A stretch of DNA of 64,000 bases from assembly GCA_900556415.1 (NCBI GenBank), contig USOU01000003.1, forward strand, positions 1 through 64,000, given 5' to 3'. Shown here in pieces: positions 16,421 through 27,500 of this stretch (its first letter is position 1; every line of letters starts with the position of its first letter). This DNA comes from an uncultured Collinsella sp. Its GTDB lineage: Bacteria; Actinomycetota; Coriobacteriia; Coriobacteriales; Coriobacteriaceae. Below the pieces are notes generated by a model. It did not search any database and had not been told where the DNA came from. It saw only the letters and a list, made by a program, of their open reading frames with translations. The translations under genes were made by a program, and so were the position numbers.

Positions 16421-16786
16421 TTAGTCCTTGGCGATGCTGTCGAGAATGCTACGCATGATGGACACCAAGATACTACCCATAAAGGCCGAGCCAAAGCTTG
16501 CGATGGAGACGCCGACGCCCAGCAGGTTGACCGACAGGTAGCTCGCGAGCTCAAGCATAAAGCTGTTGACGACAAGCTGGAAAATGCCCAGCGTAATGAT
16601 CGTGAGCGGCAGCGAGATGACCGTCAGGAACGGCTTGACGAACGAATCGACGATGTTCAGGAACAGTCCCACGAAGGCGAAACAGACCCAGGCCTCGGCA
16701 AAACCGAAGGGCTGGATGCCGGGAACGAGGAACGTGGCAATCGCGATGGCGATCGAGGTAAAGAGCCAGTTAAGCATAAAGCGCAT
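16421..16786 (-). CDS. Phage-holin-family (PF04020-type) membrane protein
   Basis: A 121-residue protein with four hydrophobic segments and short loops. The pattern GFAEAWVCFAFVGLFLNIVD, then KPFLTVISLPLTIITLGIF is typical of the small membrane proteins annotated as phage holin family 4 in chromosomes. No phage genes are nearby, so it is probably a housekeeping membrane protein and not a holin. The start at 16786 follows AAAGGA; the longer frame to 16822 has no such site. Confidence 0.8.
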   Translation of the reverse strand: MRFMLNWLFTSIAIAIATFLVPGIQPFGFAEAWVCFAFVGLFLNIVDSFVKPFLTVISLPLTIITLGIFQLVVNSFMLELASYLSVNLLGVGVSIASFGSAFMGSILVSIMRSILDSIAKD

Positions 16787-17110
16787 GGTGTGAATCCTTT
16801 CTTGCGCAGGATGTATTGACATCGCGCGAAGCGGCTTGCTGCGGCAGCTTGGACGGCCGCGCGGGTGTGCCGCCTTGTTCGGCCGCCCATTGTCTCAGAT
16901 ATTCGTGGAGCTTACGTGCGCATTCGGTTTCAAAACGGCGTTCGTCCTAAAAAACGTGCCGCTGGCAGAGAGTCTTGTCGCTTTAGTTTGGTGGTGTGCT
17001 ACACTGCTACGGGCAAATGGCCCATGCATAGTTTTATTGCATATTACGGGTGAACGATGCCTGATGTCAGTATCAACTTCGATGCCTTTTGGCGGGTTTG
17101 GCGGTGATCG
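16787..17110. other. Intergenic region, no gene seen
   Basis: A 324-bp divergent intergenic stretch. It has a weak promoter-like TTGTCG...TACACT (19-bp spacer) pointing to the YerC gene and no frame with coding character. Confidence 0.4.
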
Positions 17111-17410
17111 ATGAACATCGAGAACATGTTTGACAAACCTGATGTCAAGCAGCTGGTCCACGCATTTAGTCTTTTGGATGACGAGAAGGATATCCAGGCG
17201 TTTTTAACCGATATCTGCACGCCGCGCGAGATTTGCGATCTTTCTCAACGCTTGCAGGTCGCGCGTTATCTGGATGAGGGCGAGCCCTATGTTGAGGTTC
17301 AGGCCCGCACGGGCGCCTCGTCCACCACGGTGAGCCGTGTTTCCAAGGCGCTCAACGGCGAGTACGGTGGCTATCGCAAGATCCTCATCAAGCTGGAGGA
17401 TGGCGAGTAG
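17111..17410 (+). CDS. YerC/YecD family TrpR-related DNA-binding protein
   Basis: A 99-residue helical protein of the TrpR superfamily. LVHAFSLLDDEKDIQAFLTDICTPRE (shortened in practice to its helical core) leads to the helix-turn-helix with AQRLQVARYL-like residues SQRLQVARYL and the recognition helix TGASSTTVSRVSKAL. Members in Firmicutes sit near DNA-repair or recombination genes and their target is largely unknown. The addB-addA pair follows after a strong terminator. Confidence 0.88.
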   Translation: MNIENMFDKPDVKQLVHAFSLLDDEKDIQAFLTDICTPREICDLSQRLQVARYLDEGEPYVEVQARTGASSTTVSRVSKALNGEYGGYRKILIKLEDGE

Positions 17411-17439
17411 GTCAACGGCAACAAACGGATCAGCTGGAG

Positions 17440-17463
17440 CCGCCCCTTCGGGGGCGGTTTTTG
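17440..17463 (+). terminator. Terminator after the YerC gene
   Basis: CCGCCCC-TTCG-GGGGCGG tetraloop hairpin followed by TTTTTG. Confidence 0.92.
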
Positions 17464-17481
17464 TGTGTCGATAATTGATCT

Positions 17482-17538
17482 CTTGGGGACGGAGGAAAAC
17501 GGATCATCGAGGGGATCTGGTGCATTGGGGCCAGGTTG
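17482..17538. repeat. Dispersed intergenic word repeat (reverse orientation)
   Basis: CTTGGGGACGGAGGAAAACG, GGATCAT, TGGTGCA and GGGGCCAGGTTG are the reverse complements of the words at 5176-5234. Confidence 0.55.
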
Positions 17539-17597
17539 TCCGTGCGGGCGGGTAGGATAGATGCGATGAATATTGCGAACAGTTTGAGCGGAGGACC

Positions 17598-20500
17598 ATG
17601 CCTGTTCGAATCTATACCACCAATGCCGGTACGGACTTGAGCGATGCCGAGGCGGCGTTGCTCGCCGACCTGGTTGCCCGCCACGGGAGCGCCGTTTTGC
17701 TGGCGCCCTCGTTTGCCGAGCTCGACCTGTGCCGTCACGATGCTGCGGTTGCTGGCGTTTCGCTGGGCGTTGACTACAAAACCCCCGCGTCGTGGCTTCG
17801 TTCGCTGTGGGAGCTTATGGGCGATGGCCGCAGTTTTGTGGATAACCTTCAGCGCCAGATGCTGTTCTCGGACATGATCGACCGCCGCGACGACGCTGCT
17901 CTGCAGCCGCTCTCGCGCAGCCAAGGCACGGTACGCATGCTTGCGCGTATGGCCCGCGACGTGTTGCCGGGCGTGGCGGGGACGGGCGACGAACGCTGCC
18001 GCGATGCCGCCGCTCAACCCGAGCCCAAAAGCGACGCCGAGGCCCGTGTGTTCGAGCTGTTGAGTGCCTATGCGAGCGGTTTGGACCGTCGAGACATGGT
18101 CGAGCCCTGCGAAGCCGCCGATATGATGGCAGAAGCCCTAGCGAACAACCTGCCGGGGTGCGCCCGCGCCGTCTGCGTGCGTGGTGTCACGTCGTTTACG
18201 CATAGCCTGCTCGAGCTGTTGTCGGCCGTGGCGAACCGCGGGGGAGAGGTTGTCGTGCTGCTCGCTTGCGAGCAGGCGGCGATGCGCGAGGACCTGGCTG
18301 CCGCCTTTGATGCCCGCGGTGTGCTGTTTGAGGTCGCCCCGTTGGGAGAGGACGCCGGCGCGTCCGAGACCGCTTCTGCGCCTGCTGCCCAGCCTATTTT
18401 TATAGAGGTGGCCGGCCCCCATGCCCGCGCCCGTGCTTATGTGGATGCTCTCGAGAACCTGGTCGCGGCATGTGAGGAGTCTGTGTCGCGCGACGGCGCT
18501 GAGGCGAACGCCGATCCCGCGCGCGTGCTCGTAGTTTCCGCCCGGGCGCCCCAGCTGTTCGGCGAACTCGCTGCCCGTCTGGCGGCGCGTCACATTGCGG
18601 CCGAGACGACTGAATTCACGGCGTTTTCCCAGTCCATCGCGGGCAGGCAGTTTACGGCGCTCGCCAACCTGATCGAGCGTATGAAAGCCGCCGACGAGGG
18701 CACCGCTTCCAAGACCGAGTGGTGGCCCGCTCCAGAGCTTACCGACTGGATTTATAGCCCGCTTTCGGGTGCCGACGCCGCGAGCGCCCGCGGCTTCGAC
18801 AAGAATATGCGCCTGTCGCGCAACAAGACCACCGCGGGCGTCAAGAGCCTGCTGCAGAGCGTGCAGGGCCAGGTGAGGGGCGCCCGCAAGGCCGCCAGCG
18901 AAGATAACTGGTTTAAGAACGTGCCATGCGTGGTCTCGGACGTGTTTCAGGCGCTGTGGCGCGACAAACCCGTGACGGCGCTCAAGGCCATGCTCGCCGT
19001 TGCCGAGGCGCTGCCCGATCGCGCTCTAGGCGGCCTTGACGGCCAGGCCCGTCGCCAGGCAGAGACGGCTTTGCTGCGCCATGCCATCGACATCCTTATG
19101 AACGATGCTCGCGCGCTCGACGTGTCGCAGGCCGCGACCGTGCCGGTTCTCGACGGCGTTCGAACCAAGGTGGACAAGCGCAGTACCGCTTACGATTACG
19201 AGACCTACGAGGTCGATCGCACACCACGGGCGCAAGTGCGCTTCGTGTCGCTTGCCGATGCGTCGGTTTTGCGTCCTGGCGGCTACGATGCCGTGCTGTT
19301 TGCCGATGTCGACCTGGGCAGCTACCCGCTTTCGCACGAAGAGGGCCCGCTTGCCACGTTGACGGCCGAGCTGCGCCGCGACGGTGTGTCTTTGGAGCCC
19401 GCCGCCCTGCTGCGCGTGCGCTTTGGCCGTGCAATGCAGGCGGCGAACGGTCCGGTCGCGCTTGCCCGCGTGACACACGATCGCCAGGCACGCGAGTGCT
19501 ACCCGGCAGCCGTATGGACCGAGCTGCGGGCGCATGCCGAGGCCGCTGGCGCTGCCAAGCCCACGCGCGTGGGCGAGGGCGATATCATTGCCGACTTTGA
19601 TCCCGCGGCAGGTGAAGGTCTTAGGCGCGAGCGCGTGACCTGCGAAGCTCCTCAGCATCTGAGCGATGAAGCCATTCCGTATCTGGTCCTGCGCCGTCGC
19701 GATGGCGAGGGCGAGGATGCGCCGCTCGTGCCGCGCCTGACGTCTGCCTCGCAGATCGAGGCCTATTCGACCTGTCCGCTATGCTGGTTTGTCTCGTACC
19801 GCGTGAAGCCCCAGTCCATCGACGCGGGCTTTGGCAATATGGAGAAGGGCAACTTTGTCCACGACGTGCTGGAGCATCTGCACGCCCGTCTGCCCCAGGA
19901 GGGCATGGAGCGTGTGGCGCCCGAGAACCTGCCACGTGCTCAGGAGCTGCTGCGCGAGGTCTTTGACGAGACCTTGGCCGAGCATGCTTCCAAGCGTGGC
20001 AACGAGGGCCCGCTCGTGCCGCTCTCTCCGGTAGAGGAGCGCCAGGTGGCCGAGATTCTGCCGCAGCTGGAAGGCGTGCTTGCCTATGAAGCCGAGGCGC
20101 TGACGCCTTTTGCTCCGCGCTACCTGGAGTTTGCCTTTAACGATCTTAACGTTGAGTATGCCGGCTGGCCGCTCGGCGGGCGCATCGACCGTGTGGACGT
20201 GGATGCCGAGAACCGCGCCGTGGTGATCGACTACAAGCATCGTTCGGGCGTTGAGGAGTTTAAACTCGCCGACCCCACGGTGCGCGACGAGGAATCGGGC
20301 GCGGCGCCCATCGACGACCCGCGGTGGCTGCCGCCCCATACCCAGACGCTTATCTATGCGCAGGCCATGCGCCGGGCGCTGGATCTGGATACCCGTGCGG
20401 CGCTCTATTTTTCGACCAAGGGCGGCAAACCGGCGCTGCGAGGCGCCGCGAGCGCCGAGCTGCTCGAGGAGGAGCGCGGCGACGGCCGCATCCCGGGTCT

Positions 20501-20696
20501 TAAGAAGGGCTTTCCCGGCGAGGGTGGCAGCATGGACTTCGACGCCCTGCTCGATCGCGTGGAGACCGGCATTGCCGAGCGTCTGCGGGAGCTTGAGGCA
20601 GGCAACGTTGCCGCCGTCGATCCGACGTCGGCTCAGGCCGCGCATGCGCGCTGCTCGTATAACCACGAAGGAACGTTTGTAAGGAGGGACGTGTAG
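17598..20696 (+). CDS. addB: AddB/RexB-type subunit of the AddAB helicase-nuclease
   Basis: A 1032-residue protein that should pair with AddA in double-strand-break processing before RecA loading. The C-terminal RecB-like nuclease is visible: SASQIEAYSTCPLCWF, then GNFVHDVLEHL and the catalytic VVIDYKHRSG near residue 877. The N-terminus has no P-loop (TTNAGTDLSDAEAALL occupies that place), as in RexB and unlike B. subtilis AddB. Only one Cys (ARCSYNHEG) is left at the C-terminal end where Fe-S-type AddB proteins have three. ATG 17598 follows GGAGG closely. The addA start is 3 bp after this stop. Confidence 0.82.
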   Translation: MPVRIYTTNAGTDLSDAEAALLADLVARHGSAVLLAPSFAELDLCRHDAAVAGVSLGVDYKTPASWLRSLWELMGDGRSFVDNLQRQMLFSDMIDRRDDAALQPLSRSQGTVRMLARMARDVLPGVAGTGDERCRDAAAQPEPKSDAEARVFELLSAYASGLDRRDMVEPCEAADMMAEALANNLPGCARAVCVRGVTSFTHSLLELLSAVANRGGEVVVLLACEQAAMREDLAAAFDARGVLFEVAPLGEDAGASETASAPAAQPIFIEVAGPHARARAYVDALENLVAACEESVSRDGAEANADPARVLVVSARAPQLFGELAARLAARHIAAETTEFTAFSQSIAGRQFTALANLIERMKAADEGTASKTEWWPAPELTDWIYSPLSGADAASARGFDKNMRLSRNKTTAGVKSLLQSVQGQVRGARKAASEDNWFKNVPCVVSDVFQALWRDKPVTALKAMLAVAEALPDRALGGLDGQARRQAETALLRHAIDILMNDARALDVSQAATVPVLDGVRTKVDKRSTAYDYETYEVDRTPRAQVRFVSLADASVLRPGGYDAVLFADVDLGSYPLSHEEGPLATLTAELRRDGVSLEPAALLRVRFGRAMQAANGPVALARVTHDRQARECYPAAVWTELRAHAEAAGAAKPTRVGEGDIIADFDPAAGEGLRRERVTCEAPQHLSDEAIPYLVLRRRDGEGEDAPLVPRLTSASQIEAYSTCPLCWFVSYRVKPQSIDAGFGNMEKGNFVHDVLEHLHARLPQEGMERVAPENLPRAQELLREVFDETLAEHASKRGNEGPLVPLSPVEERQVAEILPQLEGVLAYEAEALTPFAPRYLEFAFNDLNVEYAGWPLGGRIDRVDVDAENRAVVIDYKHRSGVEEFKLADPTVRDEESGAAPIDDPRWLPPHTQTLIYAQAMRRALDLDTRAALYFSTKGGKPALRGAASAELLEEERGDGRIPGLKKGFPGEGGSMDFDALLDRVETGIAERLRELEAGNVAAVDPTSAQAAHARCSYNHEGTFVRRDV

Positions 20697-20699
20697 ACC

Positions 20700-23600
20700 A
20701 TGGATCTTTCGACTTTGATGCCGCAACAGCTGCAGATCGTCAAAACGCTCGACCGTCCGCTGTTTGTCTCGGCGGGCGCCGGTTCGGGCAAGACCTTTAC
20801 CCTCACGCGCCGCATCGTCTACGCGCTCTCGCCCGAATCCGGTCCGTTCGTCGAGCATCTGGACCAGGTGCTCGCCATCACCTTTACTAAGGATGCCGCG
20901 GCCGAGATTCGCGACCGCGTGCGCCGTGCGCTTATCGACGAGGGCATGGACGAGGAAGCGCTGACCGTCGACGACGCGTGGATCTCGACCATTCACGGCA
21001 TGTGCTCGCGTATCCTGCGCACGCACGCGCTGGAGCTGGGCATCGACCCCGAGTTCACGGTGCTCACCGATACCGACGAGCTCATGGATCAGGCTGTTGA
21101 GCATGTGCTGGCCCGCGCGACGGCGTCCGATGCCGCCCCCGAGCTCGCGGCATCGCTCAAGGCCCTCTACGCCTGGTATCCCATGGCGGGCGAGGGCGGC
21201 CCCTTTGGCGCCGGCACGACCATCAAGGGCCTGGTGCGCGACCTGCTGGAGCTGTCGAGCCAGCTGCCGGGCGGTATGGACGACGTGCGCGTGGCGCGCG
21301 GCCAGGCCGATACCTCGGCCCTTGCCGATGCCTATCGTGCGGCTCTGGGCGCAAGCAAGGCCGCGACCGAGAAGGCGCAAATGGCGCTCGATGCCATCGA
21401 CGCGTTCGAGGCGAGCGGCAAGACCATGGCCGATGCGGCGCGACTCATGATGTCGTGCGCCATGCCGCGCGCGAGCAAGGCATTCCCTAAGGAGCAGGTC
21501 GAGCTGCTCAAGGCCGAGGCCGCCGATGCGTTTATCAATATCGTGCTTGCCTGCGGTGGCCCGGCGCTCGATGCGCTGGTGGGCCTGGCCCGTTCCGTGG
21601 AGGCCGAGTATCGCGCACTGAAGGCTGCCCAGTCCGCCCTCGATAATAACGACCTGCTGCGTATGGCCTACGAGGCCCTGCGCGATTACCCCGCCATCCG
21701 TGCTGCGTACGAGGGCCGCTTTAAGATGGTCATGATCGACGAGTTCCAGGATACCGACCAGATGCAGGTCGATCTGATCCGTTACCTGACGGGGGCGGGG
21801 GAGCGCGCGCTGTGCACCGTGGGCGATGCGCAGCAGTCCATCTATCGCTTCCGTGGCGCCGAGGTCGAGGTGTTCCGTCGCCAGGAGCGCAAAGTGGGAT
21901 CGACGGCGGCGTCCGAGGCGACTGCCGTAGCAGACGCCCCTGCTGGCGAGCTCGTCAAGCTCGTGCGCAATTTCCGCAGCCATGACGAGGTGCTGCGTTA
22001 CGTGGCACGCGTCTTCGACGGCGATGACGGCGGCCTGATGCAGGGCTTTTTGGATCTTGAGGCGAGCGACGGCCGCAAGGACACGCTGGTGGCAGACGCC
22101 TCGCGTCGCCAGGCGCTCTTTGTTGCCGGCGGCAGTACGCAGGAGCGCACGCAGGCCAAGGCCCGTGCGATCGCCGAGCGATTCTGCGCGCTTGCCGATG
22201 CCGGCCAGCCCCAGGGCGGTATGGTGCTGCTGCTGGGCCGCATGACCAACGCAGACATCTACGCCCAGGCCTTCCGCGACCAGGGGCTCGACTGCGTCAT
22301 CGCGGGCGGCTCGGTCTTTGCCCAGGCCGCCGAGGTGCAGACGGTGCGCGCCCTGGTTTGTGCGCTCGCCAATCCGGCCGATACGGCGCAGGGGCTTATG
22401 CCGCTGCTCGCCTCGCCGATGTTTGCGCTCGGCGCCCAGGAGTTCCTGGCGCTGGCGACCAAGCTCGATAGCGAGACGGGGGAGACCTCGCGTCGCAACA
22501 TCGATGCGGGCATCATGAGCGATTCCGATGTGCCGGGCTTGCAGGGCTTGCCGCTCGTGACGCGCGCCCGCCAGGTGCTGCGGTATGCGCTTCGTCGCGT
22601 GGGCCGCGATTCGTTCGCCGCCATCGCGCGCGACGTGGTCAACGCCTCCGGCTGGTTCGTGCGTCTGGCACAGCGTGGTCCCGAGGGCAAGGCCATTGCC
22701 GCCAACGTGCTCAAGGCGCTCGACGCCGTGGCCGAGGCGGAGGCCGAGTTCGGCAATTCGCCGCGTTCCATCGCGCTGGCCTTCGACCGTTTCTTGGCGG
22801 GCAAGGAAGCTCCGGGTGCCCTCAACGAGGAGGGCGACGGGGCGGTGCGCATCATGACGGTCCATGCCTCCAAGGGTTTGGAATATCCGGTCGTGGCGGT
22901 CGCCGAGTGCTTTGGCGTGCGTAAGTCCTCGGGTGCGGCACAGATGGGTCGCGTCGAGGGCGGAGCGCAGGTCGTGGCATTGCCGGCACGCTTCGACGGC
23001 GTTAAGCTCGCCGATGGTACCTTTGTGAAGGGCGACGACGTCAAAAAGCAGTTTGAGCATGCGTTTAAGGGTAAGGGCGCATCGCTATGGTTGCCGCCGG
23101 AGCTCATGGAGGACGTCTGTGCGACGGGTTCTCCCGCCGAGGCATTTGCTCGCCTGCGCAACGATGACCTGCGGCTTTCGCTCGAGGAGCGGGCCCGCTT
23201 GCTCTATGTTGCCATGACGCGTGCGCGCGAGCTGGTGATCTTGGCGATGGATGCCGGCGTGAGCCGTAGCAAGGTGACGGCGCCGACCTTCGACGTCGAG
23301 ACCGATCTGACCTACGACGTGCTGCGCCGTATTCTGCCGACCGACGCTCTGGACATGCCGCAGCTCGATGCCGACCGCCTGGTGTTCGACAACTCCCAGC
23401 CGGGCGACTACGAGCTCATTTCGCTTTCGGACTTTACCTTTGGCGAGCAGGCGTTTGAGGCTAACACTTCGCTGGATGCCGAGGGCAGGCTCGTTCGTGG
23501 CGATGCGGGGGCGGAGGGTGCCGGTGCAGATGCCCGCGCCGCCGTTCCCGGTCCTGCCGACTCCAAGCCCGATTCGTTTGAGCTTGTGTATCCCCAGGCG

Positions 23601-24332
23601 GCGGGCGTGCGCATGGGCATCTGTCCGTATCCGATGCGTGACTCGTATAGCTACTCGTCAATCGCCGCGGCACTCCATGCCGAGACGGAAGACCGCGCCG
23701 CCGAGACGCGCGTACCCATGGACGAGGCTGGCGATGATGCGGAGTCGGATGGCTCGGAGATGACGGATGCAGACGTGGCCGCTGTCGAGCCCGCCGGCAA
23801 CCCCATGGCGCTGGGCTCGGCCTTCCACGCCGCCTGCCAGTGGCTCATCGAGATGGGTGCCGATGCGCTGCCCGCTGAGCGTGCTGATGCGCTGGCGCGT
23901 CTGTGGCGCCTGACGCCGGAGCAGCGCGAGCGCTTCGATGCCGCCCTGAATCGCTGGCTCAAGTCGGCGGTCCGTGCCGAGCTGCTTGCCTGGCCGTGCG
24001 TTCGTGCCGAGGTACCGTTCTTCTCGCTGGGCTGCGAGGACAAGGACATTGCCCGCTACGGTGCATATGCCGAGGGCGCCATCGATGCACTGGCCACCGA
24101 CCCGGCCGATCCGTCGCGCGCACTGGTCATCGACTACAAGACGGGTGGCACGCCGGATGAGACGCCGGACCAGCTGCTCGAGAAGCACGCCCTGCAGGCG
24201 CGCGTCTACGCCGACGTGTTGCACAAAGCGGGCGTTGAGACGGTGACGGTCAAGTTCGTCCGCGTGGAGCAGGCGAATCCAACCATCTTCGTCGAACCCG
24301 CCGAACCTCAAGTAGTCACCTACAATCTCTAG
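20700..24332 (+). CDS. addA: AddA helicase-nuclease (UvrD/RecB-like)
   Basis: A 1210-residue SF1A helicase with a C-terminal nuclease. Walker A SAGAGSGKT is at residues 24-32, AITFTKDAAAEIRDRV is motif Ia, VMIDEFQDTDQMQ motif II, VGDAQQSIYRFRGAE motif III, KLVRNFRSHDEVL motif IV, IMTVHASKGLEYPVV motif V and LLYVAMTRARELVI motif VI. The nuclease motif LVIDYKTGG lies near residue 1143. With addB it forms the Gram-positive counterpart of RecBCD. AAGGAGGG lies 12 nt before ATG 20700. The inverted repeat at 24345-24407 follows the stop. Confidence 0.93.
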   Translation: MDLSTLMPQQLQIVKTLDRPLFVSAGAGSGKTFTLTRRIVYALSPESGPFVEHLDQVLAITFTKDAAAEIRDRVRRALIDEGMDEEALTVDDAWISTIHGMCSRILRTHALELGIDPEFTVLTDTDELMDQAVEHVLARATASDAAPELAASLKALYAWYPMAGEGGPFGAGTTIKGLVRDLLELSSQLPGGMDDVRVARGQADTSALADAYRAALGASKAATEKAQMALDAIDAFEASGKTMADAARLMMSCAMPRASKAFPKEQVELLKAEAADAFINIVLACGGPALDALVGLARSVEAEYRALKAAQSALDNNDLLRMAYEALRDYPAIRAAYEGRFKMVMIDEFQDTDQMQVDLIRYLTGAGERALCTVGDAQQSIYRFRGAEVEVFRRQERKVGSTAASEATAVADAPAGELVKLVRNFRSHDEVLRYVARVFDGDDGGLMQGFLDLEASDGRKDTLVADASRRQALFVAGGSTQERTQAKARAIAERFCALADAGQPQGGMVLLLGRMTNADIYAQAFRDQGLDCVIAGGSVFAQAAEVQTVRALVCALANPADTAQGLMPLLASPMFALGAQEFLALATKLDSETGETSRRNIDAGIMSDSDVPGLQGLPLVTRARQVLRYALRRVGRDSFAAIARDVVNASGWFVRLAQRGPEGKAIAANVLKALDAVAEAEAEFGNSPRSIALAFDRFLAGKEAPGALNEEGDGAVRIMTVHASKGLEYPVVAVAECFGVRKSSGAAQMGRVEGGAQVVALPARFDGVKLADGTFVKGDDVKKQFEHAFKGKGASLWLPPELMEDVCATGSPAEAFARLRNDDLRLSLEERARLLYVAMTRARELVILAMDAGVSRSKVTAPTFDVETDLTYDVLRRILPTDALDMPQLDADRLVFDNSQPGDYELISLSDFTFGEQAFEANTSLDAEGRLVRGDAGAEGAGADARAAVPGPADSKPDSFELVYPQAAGVRMGICPYPMRDSYSYSSIAAALHAETEDRAAETRVPMDEAGDDAESDGSEMTDADVAAVEPAGNPMALGSAFHAACQWLIEMGADALPAERADALARLWRLTPEQRERFDAALNRWLKSAVRAELLAWPCVRAEVPFFSLGCEDKDIARYGAYAEGAIDALATDPADPSRALVIDYKTGGTPDETPDQLLEKHALQARVYADVLHKAGVETVTVKFVRVEQANPTIFVEPAEPQVVTYNL

Positions 24333-24344
24333 CCCTCAGATAGC

Positions 24345-24407
24345 TTGCGGTGGAATAGTTCCTGTATTGCGGCCCAGGTGGCCCAAGCGGGAACTATTCC
24401 ACCGCAA
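24345..24407. repeat. Inverted repeat of the TTGCGGTGAAA family
   Basis: TTGCGGTGGAATAGTTCC (24345-24362) and GGAACTATTCCACCGCAA (24390-24407) are exact reverse complements around a spacer with its own GGCCC/GGGCC-like pairing. It is 13 bp after addA and related to the 13288-13370 element. Confidence 0.75.
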
Positions 24408-24508
24408 CTGCAAGAGGAGCCGTGTTGGTTTGGCTAGGTTCGGGTGCCGTCCGCACCGTGCGGTAAAATCGTTCAGTCAGAACACGAACCCGCATCGGAG
24501 CTCATCAC

Positions 24509-27500
24509 ATGGCATTCGTCCATCTGCACAATCACACTGTTTTCTCCATGCTCGACGGCGCAACCCGTATCCAGGATATGGTCAACCGTGCCGTTGAGCT
24601 GGGCATGCCCGCCGTGGCCATTACCGACCACGGCTACATGTATGGCGTGCCCGACCTGGCGCTGGCCTGCGACGCCGTCAACCACAACACGCCCGAGTAC
24701 AAAACCTGGAGCCACGACAAGGCCTTCTTGGAAAAGGACCGCCGCGACGAGCTGGTGGAGCCCGATCCCGAGGAAAACCCGCGCGAGCATGCCCAGTATG
24801 TGAAGGACATGGCCATGTGGGACGAGAAAGGCAACGTCGACGAGCTCAAGCCGCCCCTGGTCATCAAACCCATCTTTGGCTGCGAGGTCTACTTTACGCC
24901 GGACGAGACCCTTGCCCGCGACCACAAGCCCGAGCTCTACCACATGATCCTCCTGGCCAAGGACCAGGAGGGCTACGTTAACCTGATGCAGACGGTCTCT
25001 GAGGCCGCCGTACAGGGTTTTTACTACAAGCCCCGCGTGACGCTCGACAACCTGCGCCGCCACGCCAAGGGCATGATCTGCACGAGTGCCTGTATCGCGG
25101 GCATCATCCCCAAGTACATCGACCGCGGTGACATGGAGGGCGCCATCAAGTGGGCCGAGACCTTCCGCGACACCTTCGACCCCGGCGACTTCTACATCGA
25201 GATTCAGGAACACGGCATTACCACCGATAATGGCCTGACCGACGAGCAGATGGACCGCACGCTCATCGACATCGCCAAACAGGTGGGCGTTAAGGTCATC
25301 GCTACCAACGACTTCCACTACCTGCGCCGCGAGGACGCGCCCGTGCAGGACGTCATCATGTGTATCGGCATGAACGCCAAGGTCGATGACCCCAACCGCA
25401 TGCGCATGACCGGCTCGGAGTTTTACATGAAGACCGAGGAGGAGATGCGGGCGATGTTCCCGTATTGCCCCGAGGCCTGCGACAACACGCTCGAGATCGC
25501 CGACAAGTGCTACGTGGAACTGGACTGGGACTCCATCATCCTGCCGCGCTTCCCGCTGCTCGATCCCGGCGAGACACACGAGAGCCAGTTCCGCCGCGAG
25601 TGCGAGAAGGGCCTGCGCCAGCACTACGGCGACGACTGGGCCACGCGCGAGATCGGCGGCGTCAACATCAAAGAGCGCTTTGAGTACGAATACAAGGTCA
25701 TTTGCGACAAGGGCTTTGCCGCCTACTTCTTGATCGTCGCCGAGTACGTGCAATGGGCCAAGGACAACGGCATCGGCGTCGGCCCCGGCCGTGGTTCGGC
25801 CGCCGGCGCTATCGTCGCCTACGCCATGAACATTACCGCGTTCGACCCGCTCGAGAACGGCCTGATGTTCGAGAGGTTCCTGTCTCCGCAGCGTACCGAG
25901 ATGCCCGATATCGATATGGACTTCGACGATGAGCGGCGCCTCGAGGTCGTGGAGCACGTTCGCCAGCTCTACGGTCCCGAGAAGGTCACCCACGTCATTA
26001 CCTACTCGACCATCAAGGCCAAGCAGGCCATTAACGACGCCGCGCGCGTGCTGGACTACCCGGTCTACATGGGCCAGCGCCTGTCCAAGATGGTCTCGAG
26101 CGACCCCAAGGTCAAGCTCAAGCAGGTGCTCGACAAACAACCCGGCAAAGAGGATCTGTTTAACCCCGATTTTGCCGAGGCCTATAAAAAGGACGACGAC
26201 GCCCGCCGCATCATCGACACGGCGCTCTCGATTGAGGGCCTCACTCGTGGCGAGGGCGTGCACGCGTGCGCCGTTCTGATCTGCCGCGACCCCGTCAACG
26301 AGCACGTGCCCACCAAGCTCGACACCAAGGGCGGCGTCGAGATTACCCAGTACGAGGGTCATACCGTTGCCGACATGGGCCTGCTCAAGATGGACTTCTT
26401 GGGCCTGCGCACGCTGACGGTTATCTCCAAGGCCAAGGCAAACATCAAAAAGAACTTCGGCATCGACATCAAAGAGGAAGAGATTCCCTTTGACGATCCC
26501 GAGATCTTTAAGCTCATGGGCTCCGGTCATACCGCCGGCGTCTTCCAGGTCGAGTCCGCCGGCATGACGGCCACGATCAAGAACATGAAGCCCACCGAGT
26601 ACAAGCACGTCGTGGCATTGATCGCTCTGTATCGCCCGGGCCCGCTGGGCGCCGGCATGGTTTCGTCCTACATCAACCGCATGAACGGCAAGGAGCCGGC
26701 CGTCTCCTACGACGACCGTCTGGACGACATCCTGGGCGAAACCTACGGCACCATGGTCTACCAGGAGCAGGTTATGCTCATCTCCGTCGAGATGTGCGGC
26801 TTCTCCAAGGGCGAATCGGACTCGCGTATCCGTAAGCCCGTGGCTAAGAAAAAGATTAAGCTGCTCACGTCGACGGTGCTCCACTGGGAGGATGGCTCGG
26901 ACGAGACCACCTACGACCACTGGATGAACGGCGCCATCAAGAACAACTACACGCGCGAGGTCGCCCAGAAGATTTGGGACGATGTTCTCGAGTTCGCATC
27001 TTACGCCTTTAACAAGTCGCACTCCGCCGGCTATGCCATTCTGGTTATGCAGACGGCCTGGCTCAAGGCGCACTATCCGCATGAGTACATGGCGGCCGTT
27101 CTGACGTCCTATACGGGCAAGACCGACAAGATCGTGCACTACGTCTCGGCATGCCGTCACGACGGCATCCCCGTGCTTTCGCCAGATGTCAACGAGTCCG
27201 GTACCGAGTTCACGGCTACCAGGGAGGGCGTGCGCTTTGGTCTGGCCGGCATCCGCGGCGTGGGCACCGGCGTGGCGCAGGCGATTATCGCCGAGCGCGA
27301 GGCGGGCGGCCCGTTTAAGACGCTGCACGACTTTGTCGAGCGCGTGGACTCGAGCCAGGCCAACCGTCGCGTGATCGAATCGCTGATCAAGGCAGGTGCC
27401 TTCGACTCCACGGGCTATCCGCGCCGCCAGATGATGCACTTTGTGGACAAGAACAACCCCGAGAACATCATCGACGCCGCGGTAAAGCGCCAGAAGGACC

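Noticed and set aside
16421-16786. Prophage fragment indicated by the holin-like gene
   Set aside because: No other phage gene is near, and this family is widespread in chromosomes as small membrane proteins.
19779-23060. A 1093-codon open frame on the minus strand
   Set aside because: Antisense to addB and addA, whose motifs are clear; composition is Arg/His-rich as expected for a shadow frame.
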